DNA of 64,000 bases from Nonomuraea sediminis (GCF_018531495.1 NZ_JAHDTI010000009.1:558001-622000); one strand, 5' to 3'; positions 15,901-25,397 are shown, counted from the stretch's first letter. Numbers and translations: made by a program. Notes: generated by a model from the sequence alone, not told the origin.

Positions 15901-18900
15901 GGTTGGTCGTCTTGACGGGACGGCCGGCCACGTCGTAGGCGAAGGTTGTGGTGTTGCCGAGAGCATCGGTCTGAGCGGTCAGCGTGCCGGTCGCGTCGTA
16001 GCTGCGGGTGGAGGCATCACCGGTCGGCCTGGTGGTTTTGGTGACCCGTCCGGCGTCGTCGTACTCGAGCTTGGTGACGTAGGCAGCCTGCGTGGGCTTG
16101 CGCTCGACGGTGGTCAGTGTGATTTGGCGGCCGAGGTCGTCGTAGGTGGATTCGGACCGGCCGCCTGCGGCGTCGGTCGTCCACAACGCCTCACCCAGTA
16201 GGTCGTAGCCGTAGGTCCACACCCCGCCCTTGGGCATGGTGACCTGGACTTTGCGGCCGAGCCCGTCGTAGAGAGCGGTTGTGATCTGGCCGCGCCTGTC
16301 GGTGGCGCTGATCAGATCGCCCGCCGCGTTGTATCGGGCCGTGGCCTTGGGGGTGATGGGCTGGCCGCCAGGGGGCGTATAGGCCGGGAAGATCTGCTCG
16401 GTAACGTGTCCCGCCCTATCCAGAGTGGCGCTGGTGACTCTGCTTTCCGCATCAACCTGATGGGTCTGCTCGCCGAACGTGTTGTAGCCCAGCGTGGTTA
16501 TGGGCCGCTGGGTGCTCGGGAGGGCTCCTGCGTGCTCGACGGTGACGGGCGGCAACTGCACCTGAGTCGTCAGCCCCGCAGCGTTGTAGGTGAGGTTGGT
16601 GGTGAAGGCAGCCGGGTCGGCGTCGGGGGCATTGCCGCGCGGATCTGTCACGGCGGTAGTCAGCCCTCGTTCGTCCACAGTCAGTGTGGTGATCAGGTCC
16701 TGACCATCGTTGTGCAAGGCCTGCCGTACGGGCCGATCGTCTGCGTTGTAGGCGAACTCGACGACTTCGGTCCTGTCGCTGCCTGCGCCTGTCTGGGAAA
16801 TCTTGGTGACGTTGTCGTTGGCATCGTAGGCATAGGTGGTTACCTTGTTCAGCTTGGCGGGGTCCGCCGTCAGGGACCTCACGCGGTTCGCGGCGTCGTA
16901 GACGGCATCCACACGCAGCGTCCCGTTGGCGGTCGTCTGGCGAGTGAGGTTGCCTGCCGCATCGTAGATCTTGGAGTCCAGCAACACGTCGCGGGGCGCG
17001 ACCGAGCCATTCAGCTTGGCGCCCCTGGCGATCGTGTCGGCGAGCAGGTTGTCAGCGTAGTAGGTGTAGGCAGTGGTACGGCCCATGGCGTCGGTCTGCG
17101 AGGCCAGCCGGCCGCCCGGGTCGTAGGCGTAGGAGGCGACGACAACGTCGGTGGCCGCCTGTGGCGCGGCCGGGCTGCCAGTCCACCCCTTCAGGGTGGT
17201 GGTGGCGAGCTCCTCGCGCGGGGTATAGGCGTAGGCGAATACCGCGCCGCGCTCGTCGGTAAATTCGACCTTCTGTCCCATGGTGTTGTATGCGAAGCGC
17301 TGGACGCCACCCTCAGGTCCAGTGACTGACTCGACCCGGCCGAAGGCGTCATAGGTGTAGGTGGTGCTGCGCGTCGCATCCCCACCGGTCAGGTCCGCGG
17401 TGGTCTCGCTCAGCGTCCTCCCATCCGTGTCATAGGTCGCGGTCCATTTCCAGGTGTGGGTCGCCCCAGTGACGTCATTCTTGATCGCGAAGCCTGTCTT
17501 AGCGGCGACTCTTCCCGCGGCGTCGTAGGCGAAGGTCGTCGTGACTCCATCCGGATATGCCTTGGAGACTTCCGTCTGGGTAGTCACCCGCCCGATCTCG
17601 TTGTGGCCGTACTTCTTGACCAGTCCCATCGGGCTGGTCTCGGCTACCAGGTCGCCCGCGGCGTTGTAGGCATAGACGGTTTCATTACCCTTGACGTCCT
17701 TCGCGGACTTCACCAACCCGGCAGGAGTAAGGCCACCCCCCACTGCCAACTCCGTGCCGTCGGTATAAGTCTTCTCGGACGTACGGCCGGTCGGGAAGTC
17801 ACTAGTAGCCGGGATGCTCTGCTCGACCTCTTCTCCGAAGTTGTTGTAGCTCCAGGTCGTCAGGTAGGTGTCGTCCACCGGGGAGACCGACCTCGCGTCG
17901 CGGTGCTTGGTCTTCTGGTCGTTGCGTGGGTCGAAGGGGTTGTCGACGTTGAGGTAGTACTCGAAGTACTCGGTCGAGCAACTACCGGGTGACCTGCAGG
18001 TCCTCTTGGAGAGCAGGTTGCCACGCGCGTCGAACGCCACCTCCACAACGTTGCCGTTGGCGTCGTACACCTTGGCGGGGAAGCCGCCAACGTCATAGGC
18101 GAACTTAACGCTCTTGCCCAGCTGGTCGGTCTGGGACACCGGGCGGTAACCGCGTAACGCGTCGCTGACGTAGGTGAGGGTTCCGCCATTGGGATCTGTC
18201 ACGGTGATCGTGGCGGAGGTCGAGATGGTCGATTCCTTGGTGAAGACAGGTGCGGAGAGCTTCCACACGCCACCATTGGCGTCAGTGTTGGTCGTCAGGC
18301 GGCCGCCGTCGGGAGCGTAGGCGTTCTCGGCCCACACCCGTCCCGATGGTTGGACCACCTTGGTCAGCTGCGGCTGAAGCAGCCGGGCAGCGTAGTGCGC
18401 GTTGACCAGGGCCAAGCCGAGCGGCTTGCCGTACACGGCAACTTCGTCGATGTCGCCCGCGAAGGGGAAGGCAGCGGTCGAGCTCTTGCTGGCCGGCCAG
18501 GCCGACGAGCCGAAGCCGGACCCGATGCGGGTCTCCCACTGGTCGAAGTGCTGGATCTTCCCGGCCAGCGTGCCAACCACCTGGCCATCGAGGAAAAGCG
18601 TCTGCGTGTCCTCGGCGCCCGAAAGGACCACGTGATGCCAGGCACCATTGTTCACTGCCGTGGCGGAGGTAATCGGCGCGGGAGTGCCTGTGTAGAACTG
18701 GCCGCGCAGCTTGCCGTCTGTTCCGACGTAGATGACCGGAGTGAACGCGGAGGGCGTGCTGTCGGACGAGTTCTGATAGCCGATGATCGTGCCCGAGCCT
18801 GTGGTCTTGAACCAAGCCTCCACCGCCAGGTCGCTGCCCAGGCCGCTGATCGACGCTCGAGGGAGGGATACGTAGGTAGAGGTCGCGGTGCCTTTGAAAC

Positions 18901-21900
18901 GCATGGCCGTGTCGGGTGAACCTGTCAGTGCGCCGGGAACCGCGGCAACAATGTCCGCCGTACTACCCGTGAGCTTGGCGTCACCGTCCTGTTCTGCTGT
19001 GGGAGTTGAGGAGCTGGCGATCTTCGTCCCGGTGGCGGTCGCCGTCTCGTCGAGGCGCCAGTAGTTGCTGGGGCCCGAGTCGAGCACGATGCTGCGGTAG
19101 CGCGACGCATCGCCGTAGGCGTATGTGGTGCAGGCCGTGGTCGTGGCGGGGGGACATGCCTTGACGAGTTTGTCTCCGTCGTAGGAGTAGGTCCACGTCT
19201 GGGGTGTGCCACCCACGGGGTCGGTGGAGACGCTGGTCACGTGCGCGCCGGTCCAGACGAAGTTCAGCGACCTGCCGCCTGGGGTGACCACCTTCGCCAG
19301 CTTGCCGTCGGTCCCGTAGGTGAGATCCTGTCCGCGCCCGCGCTGATCGGTGATCTTCGTCAGGCGTCCCGAGGCGTCGAACCAGTAAGAGGTGGCTTCC
19401 TTGTCCATGAGGCGCCACCCACCTCCGGAGATTGTGGCGAGTGTCGCGTACGTCCCCTCGGGCGAGGCATACGTGCCATCCCCCTTGGAGGCGAAGCGCA
19501 ACTGCTGCCCGTCGGGGTAGGTCACCAGCAGCGTCGAGGTTTGCTTCTCCTCGGTGATCCTCATGTCCCAGCGCGTTGTCCATCCAGCACCGAACGCACC
19601 GTCGGTGCGCGGATCGAGGCTGTTATACGTCCGCGTCACGGTCAGCGGTGGCCCAACCGTCGCAACAGCCGCGTCCGTTGCGGAGGTGGTGTAGTTGCCC
19701 GCAGTCGGATCGAACTCATGCCCGTTGACGCCTGTGGCCAGCAACGATCCGAGTGTCCCTTGCTCGGGAGAGGGAGTGAAGACCCGCCACGACGATGTAA
19801 CCGTGGTGGTCGACGTCGCGGCCTTGGCGAACCATGAGTAGGTCTCGCCCCACTTCAGCTTGCCTTCGGGGACTGTCCAGCTTCCCGACTTGGTCCAGTC
19901 CTTGGAGTCCTCACACCACGTCCAGTTGGGCTTCGTGCCTGCACAAACCTGGAACCAGTAGGTGACCGTGGCTCCGTTCGTCGCCACGGCATTCGCAGAC
20001 AGGGTCGGTGTGAGGGTGCCGACCTGCATGTTGTTGTCTGGGTGGAAGGTCTTGAACGGCAGGGCGCTGACGACGGCGTACTGCCAGCCGGACCAAGGCC
20101 CCTTGACACCCGAAGTGGTCACGGCCTGGACCCGCCACTGGATCATCCAGCCATCGGTCAGTTTGTTCTCCGGGACTCCCATCCACGCATTGCTGCCGGA
20201 TGGATAAGACGTTGTGGCAGTGCCGGAGTAGATCATGCCGGTGCCGTGTTCGGAGTCCGCGGGATCGTGCGCGACCTCGATGCTCAGGTAGGAGGCGCGG
20301 TTATCCGGATCGGTCACCTTCGCGTAGAGCCACGGGGTAAGCGAAGTGGCGGTCCACGAGGCGGCCCCGCGAACGGCCGGGTCCATTCCCAGCCCCTCGA
20401 CAGACGGCTTTTTCAGGTCTACCTGAGCCTTCTGCCAGTCCGACCACGGACCGGCCACGCCGGTGGTGGTCACGCCTTGGATGCGCCAGCGGACAAGCCA
20501 GCCGTCCTGAAGCTTGGCGGTCGGAATCTGGACCCACGCGTTGGTATCCGAGGCATACGACGTGGTGCCCGTCCCTGCCCAGATCGGACCAGTCCCCTGA
20601 TTGGCAGCATCGGGATCGTGTTCGACCTCCACCTTCAGGAAGGACGCACGTCCCTGCGGATCTGAGACTTTGCCATAGACCCACGGGGTGACGGTGTTGG
20701 TCGTCCACAGCCCGGAACCCTGCGTTCCCGGCGTAAGACCAGCCGCCGCCACGGCAGGCTTCGTGATATCGACCTTCGTGGAGAACCAGTCCGACCACGG
20801 ACCTGCGGTACCAGTCGTAGTGACTCCACGAACCCGCCAGCGAATCAACCAACCGTCGGACAATTTTCCTGCCGGGATCTGCGCCCAGGCATTGGAGCCG
20901 GAGGTGTAAGCAGTTGTCCCCTTTCCACCCCAGATCAACCCGGTGCCCTGGGTAGTTGCAGTGGGGTCGTGCTCGACCTCGACACCCAGGTATGACGAGG
21001 CGCCACCCGCATCCGTCACCTTGGCATACAACCACGGCGTTAGCGAAGACGAGCTCCACAGATTGACTCCCTTGGTACCCGGCATCAGACCGGGCGCCGT
21101 ACCCGCCGGCTTGTTGGCCTCCACCTTGCCTGCCTGCCATTCAGACCACGGGCCGTTCACACCGTCAGAGGTCACGCCGCGGACGCGCCAGCGGACGAGC
21201 CAGCCATCCTGGAGTTTGCCGGATGGCATGGTGAGCTCGCTGAGATAGGCGTTCGGCTGGAAAGCCGTACCAGTTTTCGACCAGATCAGCCCGGCCCCTT
21301 GCCCAGCAGCAGATGGATCATGCTCGACCTCAATGCTGATCGTGCCCGAACGATCGTCAGGATCAATCACCCGCGCCTGAAACAACGGCGTCAGCGACGA
21401 GAACGACCACAGTCCTGAGCCGAAGGTGCCCGGCTCCGCAGTGAGGTCAGAAACCGCCGGCTTGCTAACATCGACCTTGCCTGCCTGCCATTCAGACCAC
21501 GGGCCGTTCACACCGTCAGAGGTCACGCCGCGGACGCGCCAGCGGACGAGCCAGCCATCCTGGAGTTTGCCGGATGGCATGGTGAGCTCGCTGAGATAGG
21601 CGTTCGGCTGGAAAGCCGTACCAGTTTTCGACCAGATCAGCCCGGCCCCTTGCCCAGCAGCAGATGGATCATGCTCGACCTCAATGCTGATCGTGCCCGA
21701 ACGATCGTCAGGATCAATCACCCGCGCCTGAAACAACGGCGTCAGCGACGAGAACGACCACAGTCCTGAGCCGAAGGTGCCCGGCTCCGCAGTGAGGTCA
21801 GAAACCGCCGGCTTGCTAACATCGACCTTGCTGTTCTGCCAGCTAGACCAGGGTCCGATGACCCCGTCGGAAGTTACACCGCGCACACGCCAGCGGATCG

Positions 21901-23050
21901 ACCATCCATCTTGCAGGAGGCCTGCGGGCATCGTGAGTTCACTCAGATAGGCGTTTGGCTGGAAAGCGGTTCCCGTTTTTGCCCAGATCAGTCCCGACCC
22001 CTGGTTCGTAGCCTGGGGATCGTGCTCCACCTCAATGCCCAAGGTGGCCGATCGTCCATCGGGATCGCTCACCCGCGCCTGAAACAACGGCGTCAGCGAC
22101 GAGAAAGTCCACAGATCCGTGCCGCGAGTCCCCGGGCGAGCGTACAAATCCGAGACCGACGGTTTGCTTACGTCCACCTTGGCGGTCTGCCATTCGGACC
22201 ATGAACCGATCACACCGGTAGAGGTCACGCCGCGCACGCGCCAGCGGATGAGCCAGCCATCTTGGAGTCTCCCCGAAGGCATCGTCAGTTCGCTGAGGTA
22301 TGCCGATGGCTTGAAAGCCGTCCCCGTCGCGGACCAGATCGATCCCGATCCTTGATCCACAGCCGACGGGTCATGTTCCACCTCGATACCTATCGTGGTG
22401 GTATTGCCACCCGGATCTGACACACGCGCCTGAAACAGAGGTGTGAGAGAGGAGAAGGTCCACATACCGGCGCCAATGGTTCCCGGCCCCGCATAAAGAT
22501 CCGATATCGAAGGGTCTGCGACGGAGCTTCTGGCCAGAAGTATTGGTGTGGCCGCGCTTGGTCGAGAGGTTTGCATCAGGCCATCCCCTGATACCCCCCT
22601 GCCGATGCCCGCTTGTGGCTCATCGGATGCGAATACTCCTGATCCAGATGATGATTTCAAACCACCGGTGGCCGACTGATCTGTTAACTCGTTACGCGTA
22701 TCCAAGGATAGGGACTTTGGCGGCCGCGCGCCTCCCTTCCAATCAACCGCGCCGCGAGGCTGTGTTGTTATTGTGTCGACCAGGTGGGGTAGGTCCTTAG
22801 CAGATCCGAAGGATTGAACCGGGGTTTTATTTGACACGCCTGCAGTTGGAGAGAGGGGGATGTTGAGATGGGCTAAGTCCGCCGCCGCGAGAACGGGCAT
22901 GCTCGATAAGTCCAGCAAGCCCGGGAGGACGGCAAATAAAAGAACAAACGTCGCGCGGATGATCCATAGGCTTCGGTCACGCGGAGCCTTCACCACAACG
23001 CCACGACGTTCTTCACAGCCAGGCCAATTCTGCGCACGCCACAGTGCCAC
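12956..23050 (-). CDS. Giant secreted Rhs/YD-repeat protein with poly-CX9C C-terminal tail
   Basis: About 3,364 residues; GTG start at 23050 after GGGAG (a start near 22995, VVVKAPRDRSLW, is possible). Layout: signal or anchor helix (about 25-55); seven tandem repeats of about 117 residues with GVTxxGxxGPWSxW motifs (about 180-1000); an eighth divergent repeat; a DUF6531-like segment (GVNGHEFDPTAGNY...TRTYNSLDPRTDGAFGAGW); first YD repeats; a LamG-like jelly roll (about 1320-1560, NYWRLDE...GAWHHVVLSG); a long YD-repeat shell (about 1600-2850); an Rhs core ending NRYTYANDNPLTNIDPSG near residue 2965. The tail of about 390 residues has about 26 Cys, including eight C-x9-C motifs. Rhs shells enclose a variable C-terminal effector; the nature of this one is unknown. 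The gene is followed by the WD40 gene. Confidence 0.85.
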   Translation of the reverse strand: MALWRAQNWPGCEERRGVVVKAPRDRSLWIIRATFVLLFAVLPGLLDLSSMPVLAAADLAHLNIPLSPTAGVSNKTPVQSFGSAKDLPHLVDTITTQPRGAVDWKGGARPPKSLSLDTRNELTDQSATGGLKSSSGSGVFASDEPQAGIGRGVSGDGLMQTSRPSAATPILLARSSVADPSISDLYAGPGTIGAGMWTFSSLTPLFQARVSDPGGNTTTIGIEVEHDPSAVDQGSGSIWSATGTAFKPSAYLSELTMPSGRLQDGWLIRWRVRGVTSTGVIGSWSEWQTAKVDVSKPSVSDLYARPGTRGTDLWTFSSLTPLFQARVSDPDGRSATLGIEVEHDPQATNQGSGLIWAKTGTAFQPNAYLSELTMPAGLLQDGWSIRWRVRGVTSDGVIGPWSSWQNSKVDVSKPAVSDLTAEPGTFGSGLWSFSSLTPLFQARVIDPDDRSGTISIEVEHDPSAAGQGAGLIWSKTGTAFQPNAYLSELTMPSGKLQDGWLVRWRVRGVTSDGVNGPWSEWQAGKVDVSKPAVSDLTAEPGTFGSGLWSFSSLTPLFQARVIDPDDRSGTISIEVEHDPSAAGQGAGLIWSKTGTAFQPNAYLSELTMPSGKLQDGWLVRWRVRGVTSDGVNGPWSEWQAGKVEANKPAGTAPGLMPGTKGVNLWSSSSLTPWLYAKVTDAGGASSYLGVEVEHDPTATTQGTGLIWGGKGTTAYTSGSNAWAQIPAGKLSDGWLIRWRVRGVTTTGTAGPWSDWFSTKVDITKPAVAAAGLTPGTQGSGLWTTNTVTPWVYGKVSDPQGRASFLKVEVEHDPDAANQGTGPIWAGTGTTSYASDTNAWVQIPTAKLQDGWLVRWRIQGVTTTGVAGPWSDWQKAQVDLKKPSVEGLGMDPAVRGAASWTATSLTPWLYAKVTDPDNRASYLSIEVAHDPADSEHGTGMIYSGTATTSYPSGSNAWMGVPENKLTDGWMIQWRVQAVTTSGVKGPWSGWQYAVVSALPFKTFHPDNNMQVGTLTPTLSANAVATNGATVTYWFQVCAGTKPNWTWCEDSKDWTKSGSWTVPEGKLKWGETYSWFAKAATSTTTVTSSWRVFTPSPEQGTLGSLLATGVNGHEFDPTAGNYTTSATDAAVATVGPPLTVTRTYNSLDPRTDGAFGAGWTTRWDMRITEEKQTSTLLVTYPDGQQLRFASKGDGTYASPEGTYATLATISGGGWRLMDKEATSYWFDASGRLTKITDQRGRGQDLTYGTDGKLAKVVTPGGRSLNFVWTGAHVTSVSTDPVGGTPQTWTYSYDGDKLVKACPPATTTACTTYAYGDASRYRSIVLDSGPSNYWRLDETATATGTKIASSSTPTAEQDGDAKLTGSTADIVAAVPGALTGSPDTAMRFKGTATSTYVSLPRASISGLGSDLAVEAWFKTTGSGTIIGYQNSSDSTPSAFTPVIYVGTDGKLRGQFYTGTPAPITSATAVNNGAWHHVVLSGAEDTQTLFLDGQVVGTLAGKIQHFDQWETRIGSGFGSSAWPASKSSTAAFPFAGDIDEVAVYGKPLGLALVNAHYAARLLQPQLTKVVQPSGRVWAENAYAPDGGRLTTNTDANGGVWKLSAPVFTKESTISTSATITVTDPNGGTLTYVSDALRGYRPVSQTDQLGKSVKFAYDVGGFPAKVYDANGNVVEVAFDARGNLLSKRTCRSPGSCSTEYFEYYLNVDNPFDPRNDQKTKHRDARSVSPVDDTYLTTWSYNNFGEEVEQSIPATSDFPTGRTSEKTYTDGTELAVGGGLTPAGLVKSAKDVKGNETVYAYNAAGDLVAETSPMGLVKKYGHNEIGRVTTQTEVSKAYPDGVTTTFAYDAAGRVAAKTGFAIKNDVTGATHTWKWTATYDTDGRTLSETTADLTGGDATRSTTYTYDAFGRVESVTGPEGGVQRFAYNTMGQKVEFTDERGAVFAYAYTPREELATTTLKGWTGSPAAPQAATDVVVASYAYDPGGRLASQTDAMGRTTAYTYYADNLLADTIARGAKLNGSVAPRDVLLDSKIYDAAGNLTRQTTANGTLRVDAVYDAANRVRSLTADPAKLNKVTTYAYDANDNVTKISQTGAGSDRTEVVEFAYNADDRPVRQALHNDGQDLITTLTVDERGLTTAVTDPRGNAPDADPAAFTTNLTYNAAGLTTQVQLPPVTVEHAGALPSTQRPITTLGYNTFGEQTHQVDAESRVTSATLDRAGHVTEQIFPAYTPPGGQPITPKATARYNAAGDLISATDRRGQITTALYDGLGRKVQVTMPKGGVWTYGYDLLGEALWTTDAAGGRSESTYDDLGRQITLTTVERKPTQAAYVTKLEYDDAGRVTKTTRPTGDASTRSYDATGTLTAQTDALGNTTTFAYDVAGRPVKTTNPLGVSSTASYDLAGRKIRSQDLDTSGSVLRARTFGYDLAGNPISLTSAEGHTVTQTFDAANRMIEHQEPVSATEKITTSFGYDATGAQTRSTDGRGNATFTTYNSLGMAESVIEPSTAAHPNLADRTWTTSYDAGGNPVSRLAPGGVRVDRTFDELNRMVKQTGTGAEVATEDKTFGYDQVGRLTNANDLTFTLNDRGLLLKTSGPGGDINAYAYDANKRLVQRVDATGNSAFTWDDADRLTQSVDPVSATTIDYTYDKASRLTNMAYGASGARRVYIYDALNRLTKDQLTTSSASPIASIEYGYDLDDNMTSKTTAGTAGAGANTYAYDWSNRLTSWTAPDGKKTAYEWDASGNRTKAGAKTYTYDERNRLTSGDGHTYTYTARGTLSEDSSGIVHISKFDAFDRLINDDAVTYDYDALDRVETRVQGTQTMHHAYDGLTNNLVCVSDANGVKRGLFGRDALGRTLGISDGGGAQLAYSDLHGDLVGTFKADGSTLLDSASYDPFGEVTARAGDAHLLGYQGAYTDLDTGKVNMAARWYQPTTGSFVSRDTLTQSPDPSVQLNRYTYANDNPLTNIDPSGHDSLSKIASKLVNKVIHLAISIVGHALGGASMGAALAGASAKGKTCPKGAKTSKDPICKDAAGEYKDCAKENKGQSGKAICQGMKTDYIGCRTENRGGNFKTNHKICDAFADQYVWCRKGGEYWPGHSHDVCVGASQEVRRCQFGDLNGGRKGYGQGAGGVCDNVRFDYYSCRSDKRGDDPGCSSFAETQFRCRLHENVKCNDMQDKFLSCYRRGRGMSANECAFGVNALAHCRDSAQRGLFSDKGTCGATWNSFMKRCDGLRGLKGNNCTQGENWQDVTFSICEKEGKCVTYVSDEDKGALSKGDDMFVTVFGSALDVCAAVLGIGEPHFAAGCGVAKAALDVITAAIKKIDDDTMSAAMAQSKFHGEGAGIAVITWKERCTGYKGLPCWQNKTDYGPL
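13382..13987 (-). other. Poly-CX9C segment within the Rhs tail
   Basis: Eight consecutive motifs with exactly nine residues between the cysteines (CKDAAGEYKDC, CQGMKTDYIGC, CDAFADQYVWC, CVGASQEVRRC, CDNVRFDYYSC, CSSFAETQFRC, CNDMQDKFLSC, CAFGVNALAHC) are separated by 7-19 residues. A ninth has ten residues (CGATWNSFMKRC). The seventh spacer residue is usually Tyr, Phe or Leu. The regularity suggests disulfide-linked helical hairpins. Confidence 0.8.
20060..22503 (-). repeat. Seven tandem ~351-bp repeats in the Rhs gene
   Basis: Each unit encodes about 117 residues: a DLxxxPGTxG opening, SLTPLFQARVxDP, IEVEHDPxAxxQGxGxIW, then LQDGWxIRWRVRGVTSxGVxGPWSxWQ. The units starting at 21124 and 21475 appear identical over the full 351 bp; the others have diverged. 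Confidence 0.9.
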
Positions 23051-23272
23051 GCCTCACCACTCCCGCTGAGCAGAGGGCGCGCACGTATAAGGCAGCTGCC
23101 CCCGACACCGACTATAAGGACCGCATAAAGCTGATCTCTGCACATTTAAGCCCAAGATCCACCAATGGGATAGGGGCACAAGCCACGCAGTCGCAACCGT
23201 TGATCTCGACCAGCTTGGGGCTCCAGCATCTGCCCTGCTAGCAGAGCGACTGGCGCCTCGGCGGCGCAAGCA

Positions 23273-23288
23273 AGTGATATAGATCACA
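23273..23288. promoter_or_regulatory. CRP-like palindrome upstream of the Rhs gene
   Basis: AGTGATATAGATCACA matches TGTGA-N6-TCACA at 9 of 10 defined positions. It lies about 230 bp before the Rhs start, a distance similar to the sites before the array genes. The rest of 23051-23470 shows no gene. Confidence 0.6.
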
Positions 23289-23470
23289 TGTACGGGTCTC
23301 GATCGAGCCAAGATCCACGATGTCGTGGTGCGACTTCGTCAGTCGTTGGCTGGATGTCGTATGACGTCCATCTCGAGTCCTGGCCAACTGAGCGGAGCAG
23401 GCGTCCGAGGCTCCGTGATCTGCCGGGGATTGCCACACCCAGCGCACCTCACGGGTGAGGTTTGCTGCTC

Positions 23471-23695
23471 CTAAGAGCTTGTCCGCTGCGCGTCCTGGGT
23501 TGAGGTGCCCGGCCGCTGCCCGGCATCGATCTCGGCTTGGCGCACCCAGCTGCGCAACGCCTCGCGGTGCACGCCGAGCTGCTGAGCCACCCGCGCGATC
23601 GTACCGGGCGACTGGCCGGTCTGCTCGCGAACTTCAAAGACCATCCGCACCGCACGCTCACGGAACTCGTCGGGGTACTTCCTGGGGGCTGGCAT
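23471..23695 (-). pseudogene. Truncated IS3-family OrfA transposase
   Basis: 74 residues: MPAPRKYPDEFRERAV, then a helix-turn-helix of the HTH_Tnp_1 type (GTIARVAQQLGVHREALRSWVRQAEID). Family similarity ends at DAQR, where a full OrfA continues into IAELEREVRELR. The leucine-zipper part and OrfB are missing. GGAAGGGAG precedes the ATG. It is an IS remnant abutting the regulator fragment that follows. Confidence 0.75.
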
Positions 23696-23727
23696 CGCGT
23701 GTGAATCTCCCTTCCGCCTGCACGATC

Positions 23728-24207
23728 ATGCTGGCTTCAGGGCCTCCAACCAACCCGGACTGGTTCAGGTACGCCAAGAGCCGTCGGGCAGGTGACGCTT
23801 GGCGACACTGGGACCTGGCGAACCAGGCTACCTCCTCCCTCGGTCCCACTCACCACAATCCGCTGACGATGTTCGGCGAAGCGAACGTTGGCATCTACGC
23901 CGTGGCCATCGAGGTCGAAACAGGTCGTTCCGCTGCCGCGATTGATCGCGCGAGGTCCATCACGATCTCCAGCATCCCTTCCTCGAATCGCCGTGCCCAG
24001 CATCTCATCGACCTGGCCCGCGGCCAGCTTTACCGCCGGTCTCCCGACGAAGCCCTGGTGTGCCTACGCACGTCAGAGACGCACTCCACGGAGACGATCA
24101 TCTTCAGTCCGGTCGCCAAGCAGGTCATCGCCGAGATGATCGAGGCGCAGCGCCGTCCGCCGTCCCCCCTGCTTGATCTGGCGATGAGGGCACACGCTAT
24201 CTCGTAG
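23728..24207 (+). pseudogene. C-terminal fragment of an actinobacterial HTH/TPR regulator
   Basis: About 160 codons reading WDLANQATSSLGPTHHNPLTMFG...RRAQHLIDLARGQLYR...SPVAKQVIAEMIE. This is the helical C-terminal part typical of actinobacterial XRE-type regulators. The N-terminal HTH half is absent; the open frame continues upstream only as antisense of the IS3 fragment. It has probably been inactivated by the IS insertion or a deletion. The stop codon is intact. Confidence 0.65.
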
Positions 24208-24264
24208 AGCGACCCCAACCACTGGTTGGGTTCGAGCTTCGCTTCCCCCTTTACGGTCAGCGTC

Positions 24265-24566
24265 ATGACCAGAGAGCTTGGCAACCAGGACGCCGCGCGT
24301 AGAGCGCTCCTGAGCTTGGCCGCGGAGTTGGAGACGCGCCACTTTCATGTACGGCTGCGCGAAGTCGAAGGCCGTTCGCTGTGCATCACCATCGTCAATA
24401 TCGCCGCGCCCGTCCTCACCGAAAGCGTCTTGACCGCGCCGGACGCCGAGGGTGCGCTCTGGTTCTGGTTTCCGTGGCGTGCGCCGATCAGCCCGGTCAA
24501 GGACGTTCTCGTGGCCGCGGATCGCGTCGAACGGTCCTGGCCGAGGTCGGGCGGCAGATCCCCTGA
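24265..24566 (+). pseudogene. Small conserved protein gene with a 3' frameshift
   Basis: From the ATG at 24265 the protein reads TRELGNQDAARRALLSLAAELETRHFHVRL...ALWFWFPWRAPISPVKDVLVAADRVER, a family I associate with companions of HTH regulators in this order. After VER the frame runs on into unlikely sequence (WPRSGGRSPERRGG), whereas the +2 frame gives VLAEVGRQIP and a stop at 24566. This fits loss of one base near 24535. It lies downstream of the regulator fragment and may have been its companion. No clear ribosome-binding site is seen. Confidence 0.5.
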
Positions 24567-25147
24567 GCGACGCGGCGGCGTGGTCGGGCCGGCTCATTGC
24601 CGGGTTGGGATCGGCAGGCACCACGCCGTCGCGTCATCCATATGAAGATCTCGTACTGGCGCCACTCGGGAGGAGAAGGCGTTGTACGAGGCGGCGGCTT
24701 GGCCGACATCGAATCCCTGGCATGCCGCCGCACCTATGCGAGGAGACTGCACATGGTCCTTCCCCAGGAGTTTCACGGCGTCCACTTCGCCTCGGCCGGT
24801 TCCGCTCAGGAACGGCTCGATTGGTCCCTGTCTTTTCCTGGGAGCGGCCGGGCTCGCGTACGACTTCACACCTGCTCATGCCAGGCCATCCAGTTTGAAT
24901 TTGCATTGCGGGTGGGCTGGCCTTTGTCAGACGGCTTGACTACTCCAAGAAGGGCGTGACGATCCACGAGACGGATCGGATCCTGTACGCGGAAGCCATA
25001 CGCTGTTGGGAGCTTCTCGCATGCGGACAGGCCACATGAGAGGTCTGATCTATCTCGATCTGACACCATAAACCTCTACAGTGTCAGACTCAAGACATCG
25101 GCCATCGATCCTATTCCTTGCTCGCCATTCCAAGGCAGCCGAGTGCG

Positions 25148-25198
25148 AAATGTAACCACGTAAATGTAACCAGGGGCCGGTTACATTTAGTTACATTT
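25148..25198. promoter_or_regulatory. Inverted repeat built from four ATGTAAC boxes
   Basis: AAATGTAAC-CACGT-AAATGTAACC, a 7-bp spacer, then GGTTACATTTAGTTACATTT. Two direct copies of the box face two inverted copies; the right arm lacks 4 bp of the left arm. It looks like an operator or iteron cluster. It lies 3' of the regulator gene, and no gene starts next to it. Confidence 0.5.
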
Positions 25199-25373
25199 CC
25201 GCACGGAGTGAGGGAAGGCCGTAAGACGGATGTGCCGTGGGCTCGGAAGTTCGGAGCTCACCCTCTCACAGGTCCATCAAGCTTGACCTACCGAGGTGGT
25301 ACCACCTCAGCGGCTCCAGAACTCTCCGTTCCAGCCTGACAAAAACCGCAAATCTACAATGTGCCTACAGTCT

Positions 25374-25397
25374 CGAGATTGTAAATGTGCAATCTCG
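25374..25397. promoter_or_regulatory. 8-bp perfect inverted repeat CGAGATTG / CAATCTCG
   Basis: The spacer is TAAATGTG, which repeats part of the ATGTAAC box. It lies about 40 bp beyond the end of the minus-strand regulator gene, so it could be its terminator, but no T-run is present. An operator role is equally possible. Confidence 0.35.
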
